Below are positions 1-9,155 of a stretch of 64,000 nt of DNA, in pieces. The position numbers and the translations under genes were made by a program. How positions within the stretch are numbered: the first letter of the stretch is position 1; each line of letters starts with the position of its first letter. This DNA is from Mycobacterium sp. GA-0227b (lineage in GTDB: Bacteria > Actinomycetota > Actinomycetes > Mycobacteriales > Mycobacteriaceae). The notes under the pieces were generated by a model, which made no database searches, had not been told where the DNA came from, and saw only the letters and a program-made list of their open reading frames with translations. The stretch covers positions 1 through 64,000 of the forward strand of contig NZ_LQIK01000031.1 of assembly GCF_001499855.1 (NCBI RefSeq), written 5' to 3'.

Positions 1-491
1 CCGTAACCCGCCCACCCCCAACGGGATTCACGCTGCGCCGCCCAGACCAACAGCACCGCGAGCCACACGGCGAGCATCATCGACAGCGCGTACGGACGCG
101 CCTCGATGCCCGCCCACGTCGACCGGGGCAGGATCGCGCAGATGACCCCGGCCGTCAGCCCGACCGTCCGCGATGACAGCTGCCTGCCCAGCACCACCGC
201 GCCCGCCGCGGCGGCGCCGACCGCCAGGCCGCTGGGTACCCGCGACCAGAACTCGGTCGGCGGGAAGACGGCGAACCAGCCGTGCATCAGCAGGTAATAG
301 AGGCCGTGGACGGCGTCCACGTCGGCCAGCATCTGCCACAGCTGATCCAGCGAGCGGCTGTAGGAGGCCGAGATCGTGGCGGCCTCGTCGTACCAGAACG
401 ACGGGCGGCCGGCGCCGGCGAGGCTCACCGCGGCGCCGAGGATGGCGACGAGCAGCGGTTCCAGCCGCGTCAGCCGACCGCCCGCGGAGAC
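1..491 (-). CDS. Mannosyltransferase-like membrane glycosyltransferase (N-terminal part, runs off window)
   Basis: The minus strand stays open to the window edge and encodes the N-terminal part of a polytopic membrane glycosyltransferase. A first hydrophobic helix is followed by FWYDEAATISAS. The WYDE-A stretch resembles the acidic first-loop motif of GT-C (PMT/ArnT-like) mannosyltransferases that use polyprenyl-phosphate sugars. Later come LYYLLMHGWF and more hydrophobic helices. It begins 2-3 bases after the stop of the GH16 glucanase gene and probably shares its transcript. The start is unresolved. After an in-frame stop about 65 bases upstream there is no ATG, GTG or TTG until a GTG at 428, which would cut into the first helix, so the given end is only the 5' limit of plausible coding. 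The family call rests on motif and hydropathy only. Confidence 0.6.
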
Positions 492-493
492 GT

Positions 494-1348
494 CTACCAG
501 ACGCGGATCCAGTCGACCAGCATCACCGACGGGTAGGGGGCCTTGGTCGGATCACCGCCACCGGAGCCACCGACCGCGAGGTTGAAGATCGCCTGCAGCC
601 AGTACCCCGGGATGCTGAACGGCCACCGCAGGTCGCCGGGCCGGCCATGGACCGGAATCGGCTTGGCCGGAACCGTGAAGTACGGCTCAGCGCCGTCGAC
701 GTAGTCGCGCCAGAAGCGGAAACCGTCCTCGCTCCACTCGGTGCGCCAGTTGTGCCACGCGGGATCCACCAGCTCGGGGATCGACATGCCCTCCCACGTC
801 TTGCCGTTGGAGGCGGCGTGCACGGTGGTGCCCGGCGGCCAGGCGCCGTTGCCGTAGTACTCGACGATGTCGATCTCGCCGTCGGGCAGCGGGTCCTGGT
901 TGAGCAGCCAGTAGGCGGGCCACAGGCCCGGGTGCATGCAGTCGAGCTTGATGCGCGCTTCCCAGGTGGTGCCGATCTGCCCCCGGAAGTGGCTGAGCAC
1001 CTTGCCGCTGAAGTACTGGTCGCCCTCGTGGGTCGCGCACAGCACGAGGTTGGAGTTGCCGTCGATGAACACGTTGCGGCGGTCGTCGCGGTAATGCCCG
1101 ACGATCGGCGGCGTCACCGGGTCGTCCCAGTTCTGCACGATCCACTTCGCCGGATCGGGTGCCGACCCGGCCGGACCGTCGAATTCGTCCTGGAAGAGGT
1201 AGGTGCCTGTGGCCGCGTCAGGTGGCGGCTGCGCCGGCGGGGACGGCCGAAGCGGCGAGGCATTGGCCAGCGGCGAGGGCACGGCCGCCGCGCCCAACGC
1301 GGCGACTCCGGTCATCATCATCAGGGTGCGACGGTCGATTTCGGCCAC
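494..1348 (-). CDS. Secreted GH16 endo-beta-1,3-glucanase (laminarinase-like)
   Basis: A glycoside hydrolase family 16 enzyme expected to cleave beta-1,3-glucans outside the cell. The GH16 signature EIDIVE lies at about residues 158-163, with Glu158 as nucleophile and Glu163 as acid/base by family rule. The aromatic substrate-cleft pattern (FQDEFDG, WPAYWLLN, YWLQAIFNLAVGG) is in the usual order. The N-terminus has a twin-arginine signal (D-R-R-T-L-M then a hydrophobic run ending ANA), so Tat export is likely. I chose the GTG at 1348 because it puts the RR pair at residues 6-7. An in-frame ATG at 1408 would add 20 residues before the signal. The length of 284 residues fits a single-domain GH16. 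Mycobacterium tuberculosis has a similar secreted glucanase-like protein (Rv0315). The mannosyltransferase-like gene follows directly, and the formate dehydrogenase operon diverges upstream. Confidence 0.85.
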   Translation of the reverse strand: MAEIDRRTLMMMTGVAALGAAAVPSPLANASPLRPSPPAQPPPDAATGTYLFQDEFDGPAGSAPDPAKWIVQNWDDPVTPPIVGHYRDDRRNVFIDGNSNLVLCATHEGDQYFSGKVLSHFRGQIGTTWEARIKLDCMHPGLWPAYWLLNQDPLPDGEIDIVEYYGNGAWPPGTTVHAASNGKTWEGMSIPELVDPAWHNWRTEWSEDGFRFWRDYVDGAEPYFTVPAKPIPVHGRPGDLRWPFSIPGYWLQAIFNLAVGGSGGGDPTKAPYPSVMLVDWIRVW

Positions 1349-1521
1349 AGCAGCACCATAGAGGGTCTCGCGGATGATCACCGTGGTTTGTCCACGCGTT
1401 GACCGCATTAGTTCCCGTAACAGCGCTAATGTCGTCAGTGCGCGGGCGCCGTGTGGTTCCGGTCACCCTCGCGAACGCAGCCGGGGCGAACGTCGAGTCA
1501 GGGTCGGATACGGGAGGCGCT

Positions 1522-4500
1522 GTGGACATCAGGGGGCTGTTCCAGTCGTGGCCGGTCTACCGCCAGCTCACCGGCCAGGACCGGCTGGGCCGGGGCCAGG
1601 CCGCGCAGTCCAAGCGCTCCGCCACGCTGACGCCGCGGACCACCGAAGCCGACCGGGTCGCGCATTCCGTCTGCCCGTACTGCGCGGTCGGATGCGCGCA
1701 GAAGGTCTACGTCAAGGACGAGAAGGTCATCCAGATCGAGGGCAACCCGGACAGCCCGATTTCACGAGGACGGCTGTGCCCCAAGGGTTCTGCGAGCAAA
1801 CAGCTTGTCACCGGACCTCAGCGATTGACCAAGGTGCGCTACCGCCCGCCGTACGCCTCCGAGTGGCAGGACATCGACCTCGACACGGCGATGGACATGG
1901 TCGCCGACCGGGTGCTCGACGCGCGCCAGAAAGGTTGGCAGCAGTTCGACGCCGACCGCAACACGCTGCGCCGCACCATGGGGATCGCCAGCTTGGGCGG
2001 CGCGACCCTGGACAACGAAGAGAACTACCTGATCAAGAAGCTTTTCACCGCGTTGGGGGCGCTGCAGATCGAGAACCAGGCCCGCATTTGACACAGCGCC
2101 ACGGTTCCCGGTCTGGGAGCCTCCTTCGGTCGCGGCGGGGCGACGGACTACCAGCAAGACCTCGCCAACGCGGACTTCATCGTGATCATGGGCTCGAACA
2201 TGGCCGAAGCCCATCCGGTTGGCTTCCAGTGGGTGGTCGAGGCCAAGGCGCGGGGGGCCAGGGTCGTGCACGTCGACCCGCGGTTCACCCGCACCAGCGC
2301 GTTGGCCGACCGGCATCTGACGTTGCGCGCGGGCAGTGACATCGCGTTCCTCGGCGGGGTGATCAACTACATCCTGAGCAACGACCTCGACTTCCGCGAG
2401 TACGTCACCGCGTACACCAACGCGTCGTTCATCGTCGATGAACGCTTCCGCGACGCCGAGGACCTCGACGGGTTGTTCTCCGGCTACGACGACGAAACCG
2501 CGTCGTACGACCCGTCGACGTGGCAGTACGAACGCACCGATCCCGAATACGGTGGCGCTGGTGCCAAGGAGCACGCCGCGCCCGAGCAGCAGGGATCGGG
2601 CGGAGCACCGATAGAAGGCTCGGCGCAACACATTCCGTCGGACCCGACGTTGCAACATCCGCGCTGCGTCTATCAGATCCTCAAGCGGCACTACGCCCGC
2701 TACACGCCGGAGATGGTGGAACGGGTGTGCGGCATGCCGGCCGCCGACTTCGTCGAGGTCGCGCGGACGTGGGCCGCCAACTCCGGGCGCGAGCGCACGT
2801 CGGCCCTGGTGTACAGCGTCGGGTGGACTCAGCACACCATGGGCGCGCAGTTCATCCGCGCCGGAGCGATCATCCAGTTGCTGCTGGGCAACATCGGCCG
2901 ACCCGGTGGCGGCGTGTTCGCGCTGCGCGGGCACGCGAGCATCCAGGGTTCGACCGACGTCCCAACGTTGTTCAACCTGCTGCCCGGTTATCTGGCGATG
3001 CCACACGCCGGCCAGGAGACGCTCTCGGAGTATCTCGACGACATCATCGGCCGCAACCAGAAAGGCTTCTGGCGCAACGCCGATACCTACATGGTGTCGC
3101 TGCTCAAGGAGTACTGGGGCGAGCACGCCACCGCCGACAACGACTACTGCTTCGACTATCTGCCGCGCATCAACGGCGACCACGGCACCTACCGCACCGT
3201 GATGGACATGGTCGACGGCAACGTGTTCGGCTACTTCCTGCTCGGCCAGAACCCGGCGGTGGGGTCGGCGCACGGGCGGTTGCAGCGCCTCGGCATGGCC
3301 AACCTCGACTGGCTGGTGGTGCGTGATCTGGTCGAGATCGAGAGCGCGACGTTCTGGAAGAACGCGCCCGAAATCGAAACGGGGGAGATCGATCCGCAGA
3401 CGTGTCGCACCGAGGTGTTCCTGTTCCCGGCCGCGTCGCACGTGGAGAAAGCCGGCACGTTCACGCAGACGCAGCGCAAACTGCAGTGGCGGGAGAAGGC
3501 GGTCGAACCGCCGGGCGACGCCCGCTCCGAGTTGTGGTTCTTCTACCACCTGGGCCGGATCCTGCGCGAAAAGCTCGCCGGCTCAACCGATGAGCGCGAC
3601 CGTCCGCTGCTCGACCTCTCGTGGGACTACAGGCTGGAGGGCGACGAGCCGTCCGCCGAGGACGTGCTGCGACGCATCAACGGTGTCGACCTGACGACGG
3701 GTCGTGCGGTGAACAGCTATTTGGAACTGAAGGCCGACGGCACCACGATGTGCGGGTGCTGGATCTACAGCGGGGTCTACGCCGACGAGGTCAACCAGGC
3801 GGCCCGTCGCGCGCCGCACGACGACGCGCAGTGGGGTTGGGTGTGGCCGCTGAACCGGCGGGTGCTCTACAACCGCGCGTCGGCGGATCCGCAGGGCAGG
3901 CCGTGGAGTGAGCGCAAGAAGCTGGTGTGGTGGGACTCAGAGGCCGGCGAGTGGACGGGCTATGACGTCCCCGACTTCGAGAAGACGAAACCGCCGGACT
4001 ACGAACCGCCCTCCGACGCAGTGGGTGTCGAGGCGCTGCGCGGCGACGACGCGTTCGTGATGCAGGCCGACGGCAAGGGCTGGCTGTTCGCGCCGAACGG
4101 GGTGCTCGACGGGCCGTTGCCGACGCACTACGAGCCGCACGAGTCGCCGGTCCCCAATGCGTTCTACAAGCAGCAGGGCAACCCGGCGCGCAAGGTGTAC
4201 GGGCGTGCGGACAACCCGTCGAACCCGTCACCGCCGGAGTTGCACGGCGAGGTGTTCCCGTTCGTCTTCACCGCGGCCCGGCTGACCGAGCACCACACCG
4301 CGGGCGGAATGAGCCGTCAATTGCCTTATCTCAGTGAGCTTCAGCCGGGCTTGTTCGTCGAGGTGTCGCCGGCTCTGGCGGCCGAACGCGGCTTGACGCA
4401 TATGGCGTGGGCGCATGTGGTGACCAGCCGGTCGGCGGTCGATGCGCGGGTGTTCGTGACGGACCGGATGCGGCCGCTGCGGATCGAGGACCGGATTGTG

Positions 4501-4773
4501 CACCAGGTCTGGATGCCTTACCACTGGGGCAGTGTCGGGCTGATCGACGGCGATGTGGTCAACGACCTGGTGGGCGTGGTCGCCGATCCGAACGTGTTCA
4601 TTCAGGAGAGCAAGGTCGCGACATGCGACATCCAGCCGGGTCGACGGCCGCGCGGCCCGGCGCTGCTGGAGTACATCGCGATGTACCGCGAGCGGGCGCG
4701 CATCACTCCCGAGACCGGCACCGACCTGGACACCACCGAGGCTTCGACAGATCACACCGAGGAGAAGCCATGA
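1522..4773 (+). CDS. fdnG: Formate dehydrogenase alpha subunit, selenocysteine-containing molybdopterin enzyme
   Basis: Catalytic subunit of a respiratory formate dehydrogenase (formate to CO2 plus two electrons). The frame is interrupted by TGA at 2089-2091, read here as selenocysteine 190. The local sequence QARI-Sec-HSATVPGLG matches the FdnG/FdoG pattern QAR(V)-Sec-H. The downstream half continues in the same frame with family motifs (MGSNMAEAHPVGF, FIRAGAIIQLLLGNIGRPGGG). N-terminal CxxCxxxC (C51, C54, C58) plus C86 bind a 4Fe-4S cluster; the bis-MGD domain follows. Reading through gives 1083 residues, in the family's usual range. The GTG at 1522 is chosen because GGGAGG lies just upstream. 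The stop overlaps the beta-subunit ATG (ATGA), so the three subunits are translationally coupled. No clear twin-arginine signal is seen in the first 30 residues, unlike E. coli FdnG, so membrane side is uncertain. The selA, selB, selC and selD genes are not in the window. Confidence 0.93.
2089..2121 (+). promoter_or_regulatory. Bacterial SECIS element following the in-frame UGA codon
   Basis: Immediately 3' of the TGA, after an 11-base spacer, is a stem of GGTTCC (2103-2108) pairing with GGAGCC (2116-2121), closed by C2109-G2115 around a GGTCT loop. The apical GGTCTG is the loop recognised by SelB in E. coli fdhF, and the UGA-to-stem distance appears the same as I remember it there. One pair is G-T wobble; the rest are Watson-Crick. 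This supports recoding rather than a nonsense mutation. Confidence 0.9.
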
Positions 4774-5654
4774 GCCGCAACAGCTTCTATGGCCCGCTGG
4801 CCGATGTGGCGGGTGAGGCCGGCTACGTCGAGCACCCGCCGCGGATGGGCTTTTTCACCGACACATCGGTGTGCATCGGTTGCAAGGCGTGCGAAGTCGC
4901 TTGCAAGGAGTGGAACGGTGTGCCCGACGACGGGTTCAACCTGCTGGGCATGTCGTTCGACAACACCGGCGAGTTGGGTGCGAACTCGTGGCGCCACGTC
5001 GCGTTCGTCGAACAGCCCGCCCCGGTGGACCTCGGGATGCCGGGCTTCGAACGGCCCGGCGACGCTTCGGGAGCCGAAACCCGAACCGACTTCCGGTGGC
5101 TGATGAGCAGCGACGTGTGCAAGCACTGCACGCACGCCGGCTGCCTGGATGTCTGTCCGACGGGGGCGCTGTACCGCACCGAGTTCGCGACCGTCGTTGT
5201 GCAGCAGGACATCTGCAATGGGTGCGGATACTGCGTGTCGGCCTGCCCGTACGGCGTGATCGAGCGACGCGAGGGCGACGGCCGGGCGTTCAAGTGCACG
5301 CTGTGTTACGACCGGCTGCTCGACGGCTTGGAGCCGGCGTGCGCGAAGGCGTGCCCGACCGACTCGATCCAGTTCGGTGTGCTCGACGAGCTGCGGGAAC
5401 GGGCCGCGATGCGCGTCAACGAATTACACGACCGCGGTGTGACCTCGGCGCGGCTGTACGGCGAGGACCCGAACGACGGCGTCGGCGGCGACGGCGCGTT
5501 CTTCCTGCTGCTCGACGAACCCGAGGTGTACGGGCTGCCGCCGGACCCGGTGGTGCCGACGCGCGACGCCGGGGCGATGTGGCGCTATGCGGGAATGGCG
5601 GCGTGGGCTTTCGTCGGGCTCGCGGTGTCGTCGTTCCTCGGAAAGAGACGCTGA
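4770..5654 (+). CDS. Formate dehydrogenase iron-sulfur (beta) subunit
   Basis: Electron-transfer subunit of 294 residues carrying 4Fe-4S clusters between the alpha subunit and the membrane quinone site. Four cysteine groups are visible in order: CIGCKACEVAC near residue 36, CKHCTHAGCLDVCPTG near 119, CNGCGYCVSACPYG near 152, and CTLCYDRLLDGLEPACAKACPT near 179, the HybA/FdnH layout. A single C-terminal hydrophobic helix (MWRYAGMAAWAFVGLAV) ends in basic residues and would anchor it. It overlaps the alpha-subunit stop by four bases (ATGA) and its own TGA overlaps the next ATG by one base, so stoichiometric coupled translation is likely. Confidence 0.92.
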   Translation: MSRNSFYGPLADVAGEAGYVEHPPRMGFFTDTSVCIGCKACEVACKEWNGVPDDGFNLLGMSFDNTGELGANSWRHVAFVEQPAPVDLGMPGFERPGDASGAETRTDFRWLMSSDVCKHCTHAGCLDVCPTGALYRTEFATVVVQQDICNGCGYCVSACPYGVIERREGDGRAFKCTLCYDRLLDGLEPACAKACPTDSIQFGVLDELRERAAMRVNELHDRGVTSARLYGEDPNDGVGGDGAFFLLLDEPEVYGLPPDPVVPTRDAGAMWRYAGMAAWAFVGLAVSSFLGKRR

Positions 5655-6610
5655 TGCCGCGCGAACAGCTGGCGGTGCCGAAGGCCGAGTTCCGGTCGTA
5701 CTACGGCAAGCAGATTCTCAAGACCCCGGTGTGGAACTGGATGATCGCGGCGTACTTGTTCTGCGGCGGGCTGTCGGCGGGCGCGGCGATGCTGGCGGCC
5801 GGCGCGGACCTGACGGGACGACCCGGGCTGCGCAAAGTGTCCCGAATCGGCTCGCTGTCAAGCGTTTTGGCGAGCTTGTACTTCTTGATCGCGGACCTCG
5901 GGCGACCGGAGCGGTTCCACCACATGCTGCGGGTGGCGAAGCCGAGTTCGCCGATGAGCGTGGGCACCTGGATCCTGTCGGCGTACGGGCCGGGCGCGGG
6001 CGTGGCCGCGGTGGCGGAGTTGATGCCGGGCCGGCTGCGGCGGACGTGGCTGGGCCGGCTGGTGGACCGGGCGGCTCGACCGGCCGGACTGTGGGCAGCG
6101 GGCACGGCGCCGGGGGTGGCGTCGTACACGGCGGTTCTGTTGTCGCAGACGGCGGTTCCGGCCTGGCGGGAGGCGCACCCGTATCTGCCGTTTGTGTTCA
6201 CGGGTTCGGCGGCGGCGAGCGGAGCCGGGCTCGGAATGCTGTTGGCGCCGGTGGACGAATCAGGCCCGGCGCGACGGATGGCGGTGCTGGGCGCGGGCAT
6301 GGAAGTGGCGGCGTCGCGGCTGATGGAGCAGCGGCTGGGCCTGTCCGGCGAGGCATACACGACGGGCAGGGCGCACCGGCTGCGTCAGCTGTCGGAGGTG
6401 CTGACGGCCGGCGGAGCGGTCGGCGCGGTGATCGGGCGGAACCGAGCGACGGTCGCGGCGTCGGGAGCGGCGCTGCTCGTGGGCAGTGCGCTGCAGAGGT
6501 TCGGCGTCTTCGAGGCGGGCGTGGCGTCGACGCGCGACCCGAAGTACGTCGTGGTTCCGCAGCGGGAGCGGTTGGATGCTGTTGAACGCCTACGCGCGAG
6601 ATTGCACTGA
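5654..6610 (+). CDS. nrfD: NrfD/PsrC-family membrane subunit of formate dehydrogenase
   Basis: Polytopic integral membrane protein (318 residues, about eight hydrophobic segments) of the NrfD/polysulfide reductase family. It replaces the cytochrome b subunit of E. coli FdnI and passes electrons to (mena)quinone. Family-typical features include the early WNWMIAAYLFCGGLSAGA helix and the LIADLGRPERFHHMLR loop. It is the third gene of the operon and overlaps the beta subunit stop by one base. Its last codons and stop (R-L-H-stop) lie inside the left arm of a palindromic intergenic repeat, so the C-terminal end may have been reshaped when that element arrived. Confidence 0.9.
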   Translation: MPREQLAVPKAEFRSYYGKQILKTPVWNWMIAAYLFCGGLSAGAAMLAAGADLTGRPGLRKVSRIGSLSSVLASLYFLIADLGRPERFHHMLRVAKPSSPMSVGTWILSAYGPGAGVAAVAELMPGRLRRTWLGRLVDRAARPAGLWAAGTAPGVASYTAVLLSQTAVPAWREAHPYLPFVFTGSAAASGAGLGMLLAPVDESGPARRMAVLGAGMEVAASRLMEQRLGLSGEAYTTGRAHRLRQLSEVLTAGGAVGAVIGRNRATVAASGAALLVGSALQRFGVFEAGVASTRDPKYVVVPQRERLDAVERLRARLH

Positions 6611-6650
6611 CGGTTGCACTAGGACGTCACGACCCTGAGTGCAATTTCGG
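6597..6650. repeat. Palindromic intergenic repeat, copy 1
   Basis: Imperfect inverted repeat: the left arm CGAGATTGCACTGA (6597-6610) pairs with the right arm TGAGTGCAATTTCG (about 6636-6649) at 12 of 14 positions, separated by about 25 bases. The same arms recur at 8124-8181 and 61951-62012. This copy overlaps the nrfD stop codon and could act as a terminator hairpin. Confidence 0.75.
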
Positions 6651-6756
6651 TCATAGGACCGCAAAGCAAAGTGGCCCGAAAGCGCGCGGAATCGGGCACT
6701 TCCCGACCTGTCGCGGATAGGGTGGCCCGGGCACACGGCTCGTTTGGAGGTTGACG

Positions 6757-8106
6757 ATGGCCACGACAACCGAAGCGCCACCGCCGCGGTCGAGCCCCGC
6801 CGAGACCCGGCGGGCCATCTGGAACACGATCCGTGGCTCGTCGGGCAATCTCGTCGAGTGGTACGACGTGTACGTCTACACGGTGTTCGCGCCGTACTTC
6901 GAGAGCCAGTTCTTCGACGAATCGGAGAAGAACTCGACGGTCTACGTGTATGCGATCTTCGCGATCACGTTCGTGATGCGTCCGGTCGGGTCCTGGTTCT
7001 TCGGCCGGTTCGCCGACCGACGGGGCCGCCGAGCGGCGCTCACGGTGAGTGTGTCGCTGATGGCGGGCTGCTCGATGGTCGTCGCGCTGGTGCCCTCACA
7101 GGCCAGCATCGGTGCGGCCGCGGCGGTCATCCTGATCCTCGCGCGGCTGGTACAGGGTTTTGCGACCGGAGGCGAGTACGGGACATCGGCGACGTACATG
7201 TCGGAGGCGGCGACGCGTGAGTGGCGTGGCTTCTTCTCGTCGTTCCAGTACGTGACGCTGGTCGGCGGACATGTCCTGGCTCAGCTCACGCTGTTGATCG
7301 TCGACGCATTTCTCGTCGACGAGCAGATGCGTGAATTCGGTTGGCGCATCGGCTTCGCCGTCGGCGGTGTCGCTGCCGTGGTGGTGTTCTGGTTGCGCCG
7401 GACCATGGACGAGTCGCTCAGCGAGGACGTCATCGAAGCGGCCAAGACAGGGCAGGACAAGGGCGCCGGTTCGATTCGCGAGTTGTTCACCCGCTACCCG
7501 AAGCCGCTGCTGATGTGCTTCTTGATCACACTGGGCGGCACCATCGCGTTCTACACCTACAGCGTAAACGCGCCGGCGATCGTGAAGACCGCGTACAAGG
7601 GTGAGGGGATGACGGGCACCTGGATCAACCTGATCGGGTTGATCTTCCTGATGCTGCTGCAGCCGGTCGGCGGGCTGATCAGCGATAGGGTCGGACGCAA
7701 ACCGCTGCTGCTGTGGTTCGGTTTCGGCGGGGTGGTCTACACGTATGTCCTGATCACCTACCTGCCCGAAACACGTTCTCCGCTAACGTCTTTCCTTCTG
7801 GTGGCGGTCGGATACATGATCCTCACGGGCTACACCTCGATCAACGCGCTGGTCAAGTCGGAGTTGTTCCCGGCGCGGGTGCGGGCGCTCGGCGTGGGAG
7901 TCGGCTACGCGCTGGCGAACTCGATGTTCGGCGGCACCGCTCCGATGATCTACCAGGCGCTCAAGGAACGCGATCAGGTCCCGTTGTTCATCGGCTACGT
8001 CACCGTCTGCATCGCGGTGTCCCTAGTCGTGTACCTGTTCTTCCTGAAGAACAAGTCCGAGACATTCCTCGACCGCGAGCGCGGCTCGGCGTTCGTCAAG
8101 GTGTGA
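6757..8106 (+). CDS. Metabolite:H+ symporter, KgtP-like MFS transporter
   Basis: A 449-residue, 12-helix major facilitator of the metabolite:H+ symporter family (alpha-ketoglutarate, proline/betaine or citrate type). MHS-type features are the N-terminal GNLVEWYDVYVYT segment, the FGRFADRRGRR motif A in the loop after helix 2, and VQGFATGGEYGTSATYMSEAA in helix 4-5. A second motif-A copy (SDRVGRKPLLL) lies after helix 8. Substrate cannot be fixed from sequence; a dicarboxylate such as 2-oxoglutarate is the best guess by family. The ATG is preceded by GGAGG at 6746-6750. The gene stands alone between two copies of the palindromic repeat and converges on ppk2. Confidence 0.85.
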   Translation: MATTTEAPPPRSSPAETRRAIWNTIRGSSGNLVEWYDVYVYTVFAPYFESQFFDESEKNSTVYVYAIFAITFVMRPVGSWFFGRFADRRGRRAALTVSVSLMAGCSMVVALVPSQASIGAAAAVILILARLVQGFATGGEYGTSATYMSEAATREWRGFFSSFQYVTLVGGHVLAQLTLLIVDAFLVDEQMREFGWRIGFAVGGVAAVVVFWLRRTMDESLSEDVIEAAKTGQDKGAGSIRELFTRYPKPLLMCFLITLGGTIAFYTYSVNAPAIVKTAYKGEGMTGTWINLIGLIFLMLLQPVGGLISDRVGRKPLLLWFGFGGVVYTYVLITYLPETRSPLTSFLLVAVGYMILTGYTSINALVKSELFPARVRALGVGVGYALANSMFGGTAPMIYQALKERDQVPLFIGYVTVCIAVSLVVYLFFLKNKSETFLDRERGSAFVKV

Positions 8107-8123
8107 CCGCGGCTCCCTAACCG

Positions 8124-8181
8124 CGAGATTGCACTGAGGGTTGTGCCGCCGGCCACGACCACGACCCTGAGTGCAATCTCG
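8124..8181. repeat. Palindromic intergenic repeat, copy 2 (candidate bidirectional terminator)
   Basis: Best-preserved copy: left arm CGAGATTGCACTGAGGG (8124-8140) and right arm CCCTGAGTGCAATCTCG (8165-8181) pair at 16 of 17 positions around a 24-base centre. It fills the space between the convergent transporter and ppk2 genes, so it could terminate both transcripts. The following GCGCTAGG also trails copy 3, so the unit extends beyond the arms. Confidence 0.8.
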
Positions 8182-8193
8182 GCGCTAGGCGAA

Positions 8194-9084
8194 CTAATCC
8201 TCCAGCGCCCGACCGACGATCAGCGGGTCCGGCTCGCCGACCACCTCATCGTCCTTGTCGTCGTAGTCGAACCGCGACAGCAGATACCGCATCGCGTTGA
8301 TCCGGCCGCGCTTCTTGTCGTTGCTCTTCACCACGATCCAGGGCGCATAGTCGGTGTCGGTGGCGACGAACATCTCCTCCTTCGCCCTGGTGTAGTCCTC
8401 CCACCGGTTGACCGCTTCCATGTCCATCGACGAGAACTTCCACTGCCGCAACGGATCAACGAGCCGGATCGCGAACCGCGTCCGCTGCTCGGCCGGCGAC
8501 ACCGAGAACCAGAACTTGGTCAGGTGCAGCCCCGAATTGACCAGCATCTCCTCGAACGCCGGCGCCTGCCGCATGAACTCTGCGTGCTGTTCGGGCGTAC
8601 AGAAGCCCATCACCCGTTCGACGCCGGCGCGGTTGTACCAGGATCGGTCGAACAACACCATCTCGCCGGCGGTCGGCAGATGCCTGACGTATCGCTGGAA
8701 GTACCACTGAGACTTCTCTTCTTCGGTCGGCTTCTCCAACGCCACCACGCGTGCGCCGCGGGGGTTGAGGTGTTCCATGAACCGCTGGATGGAACCGCCC
8801 TTGCCCGCCGCGTCGCGACCTTCGAACAGGATCACGTGCCGCGCGCCGGTGCGTTTACTCCACTTCTGCAGCTTGAGCAGTTCGATCTGCAGGCGCCGTT
8901 TCACCCGCTCGTAATCGTCGCGCGACATCCGCTCGTCGTACGGATAGCGCTCACGCCACGTCTGGATCGGCTTGCCCTCGCGGTCGAGCAGGACCGGGTC
9001 GTCCTCGTCCTCGTCGTTGACGGTGTATCCATGGTCGTCGGTCGACAGGGCGTCGAGGTCAATCTCAGCATCAGCGGTCGTCAT
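8194..9084 (-). CDS. ppk2: Polyphosphate kinase 2
   Basis: PPK2-family kinase (296 residues) that moves phosphate between polyphosphate and nucleotides. Walker A is at about residues 89-96 (GRDAAGKG, preceded by VILFE) and the lid/catalytic block is LFDRSWYNRAGVERVMGF at about 143-160. The C-terminal APWIVVKSNDKKRGRINAMRYLLS is also typical of class I PPK2. The first 50 residues are acidic and probably disordered. The ATG at 9084 is preferred over one 15 bases upstream because AAGGAG sits seven bases before it. Mycobacterial PPK2 (Rv3232c-type) is associated with GTP/GDP balance and polyphosphate turnover. Confidence 0.92.
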   Translation of the reverse strand: MTTADAEIDLDALSTDDHGYTVNDEDEDDPVLLDREGKPIQTWRERYPYDERMSRDDYERVKRRLQIELLKLQKWSKRTGARHVILFEGRDAAGKGGSIQRFMEHLNPRGARVVALEKPTEEEKSQWYFQRYVRHLPTAGEMVLFDRSWYNRAGVERVMGFCTPEQHAEFMRQAPAFEEMLVNSGLHLTKFWFSVSPAEQRTRFAIRLVDPLRQWKFSSMDMEAVNRWEDYTRAKEEMFVATDTDYAPWIVVKSNDKKRGRINAMRYLLSRFDYDDKDDEVVGEPDPLIVGRALED

Positions 9085-9155
9085 CCCAGCTCCTTGCACG
9101 ATTTCTATCCCCGCTCGGGCCGGGTGACAAACCTGCTCGGCAGTACTGTCGCCTT

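Noticed and set aside
2089..2091. Nonsense mutation making the formate dehydrogenase gene a pseudogene
   Set aside because: The stop is TGA at the known selenocysteine position, the frame continues for nearly 900 codons and a SECIS hairpin follows.
1762..3549. 595-codon minus-strand open frame
   Set aside because: It is antisense to the formate dehydrogenase gene; composition is the Arg/Val/Gly-rich pattern of GC-rich shadow frames.
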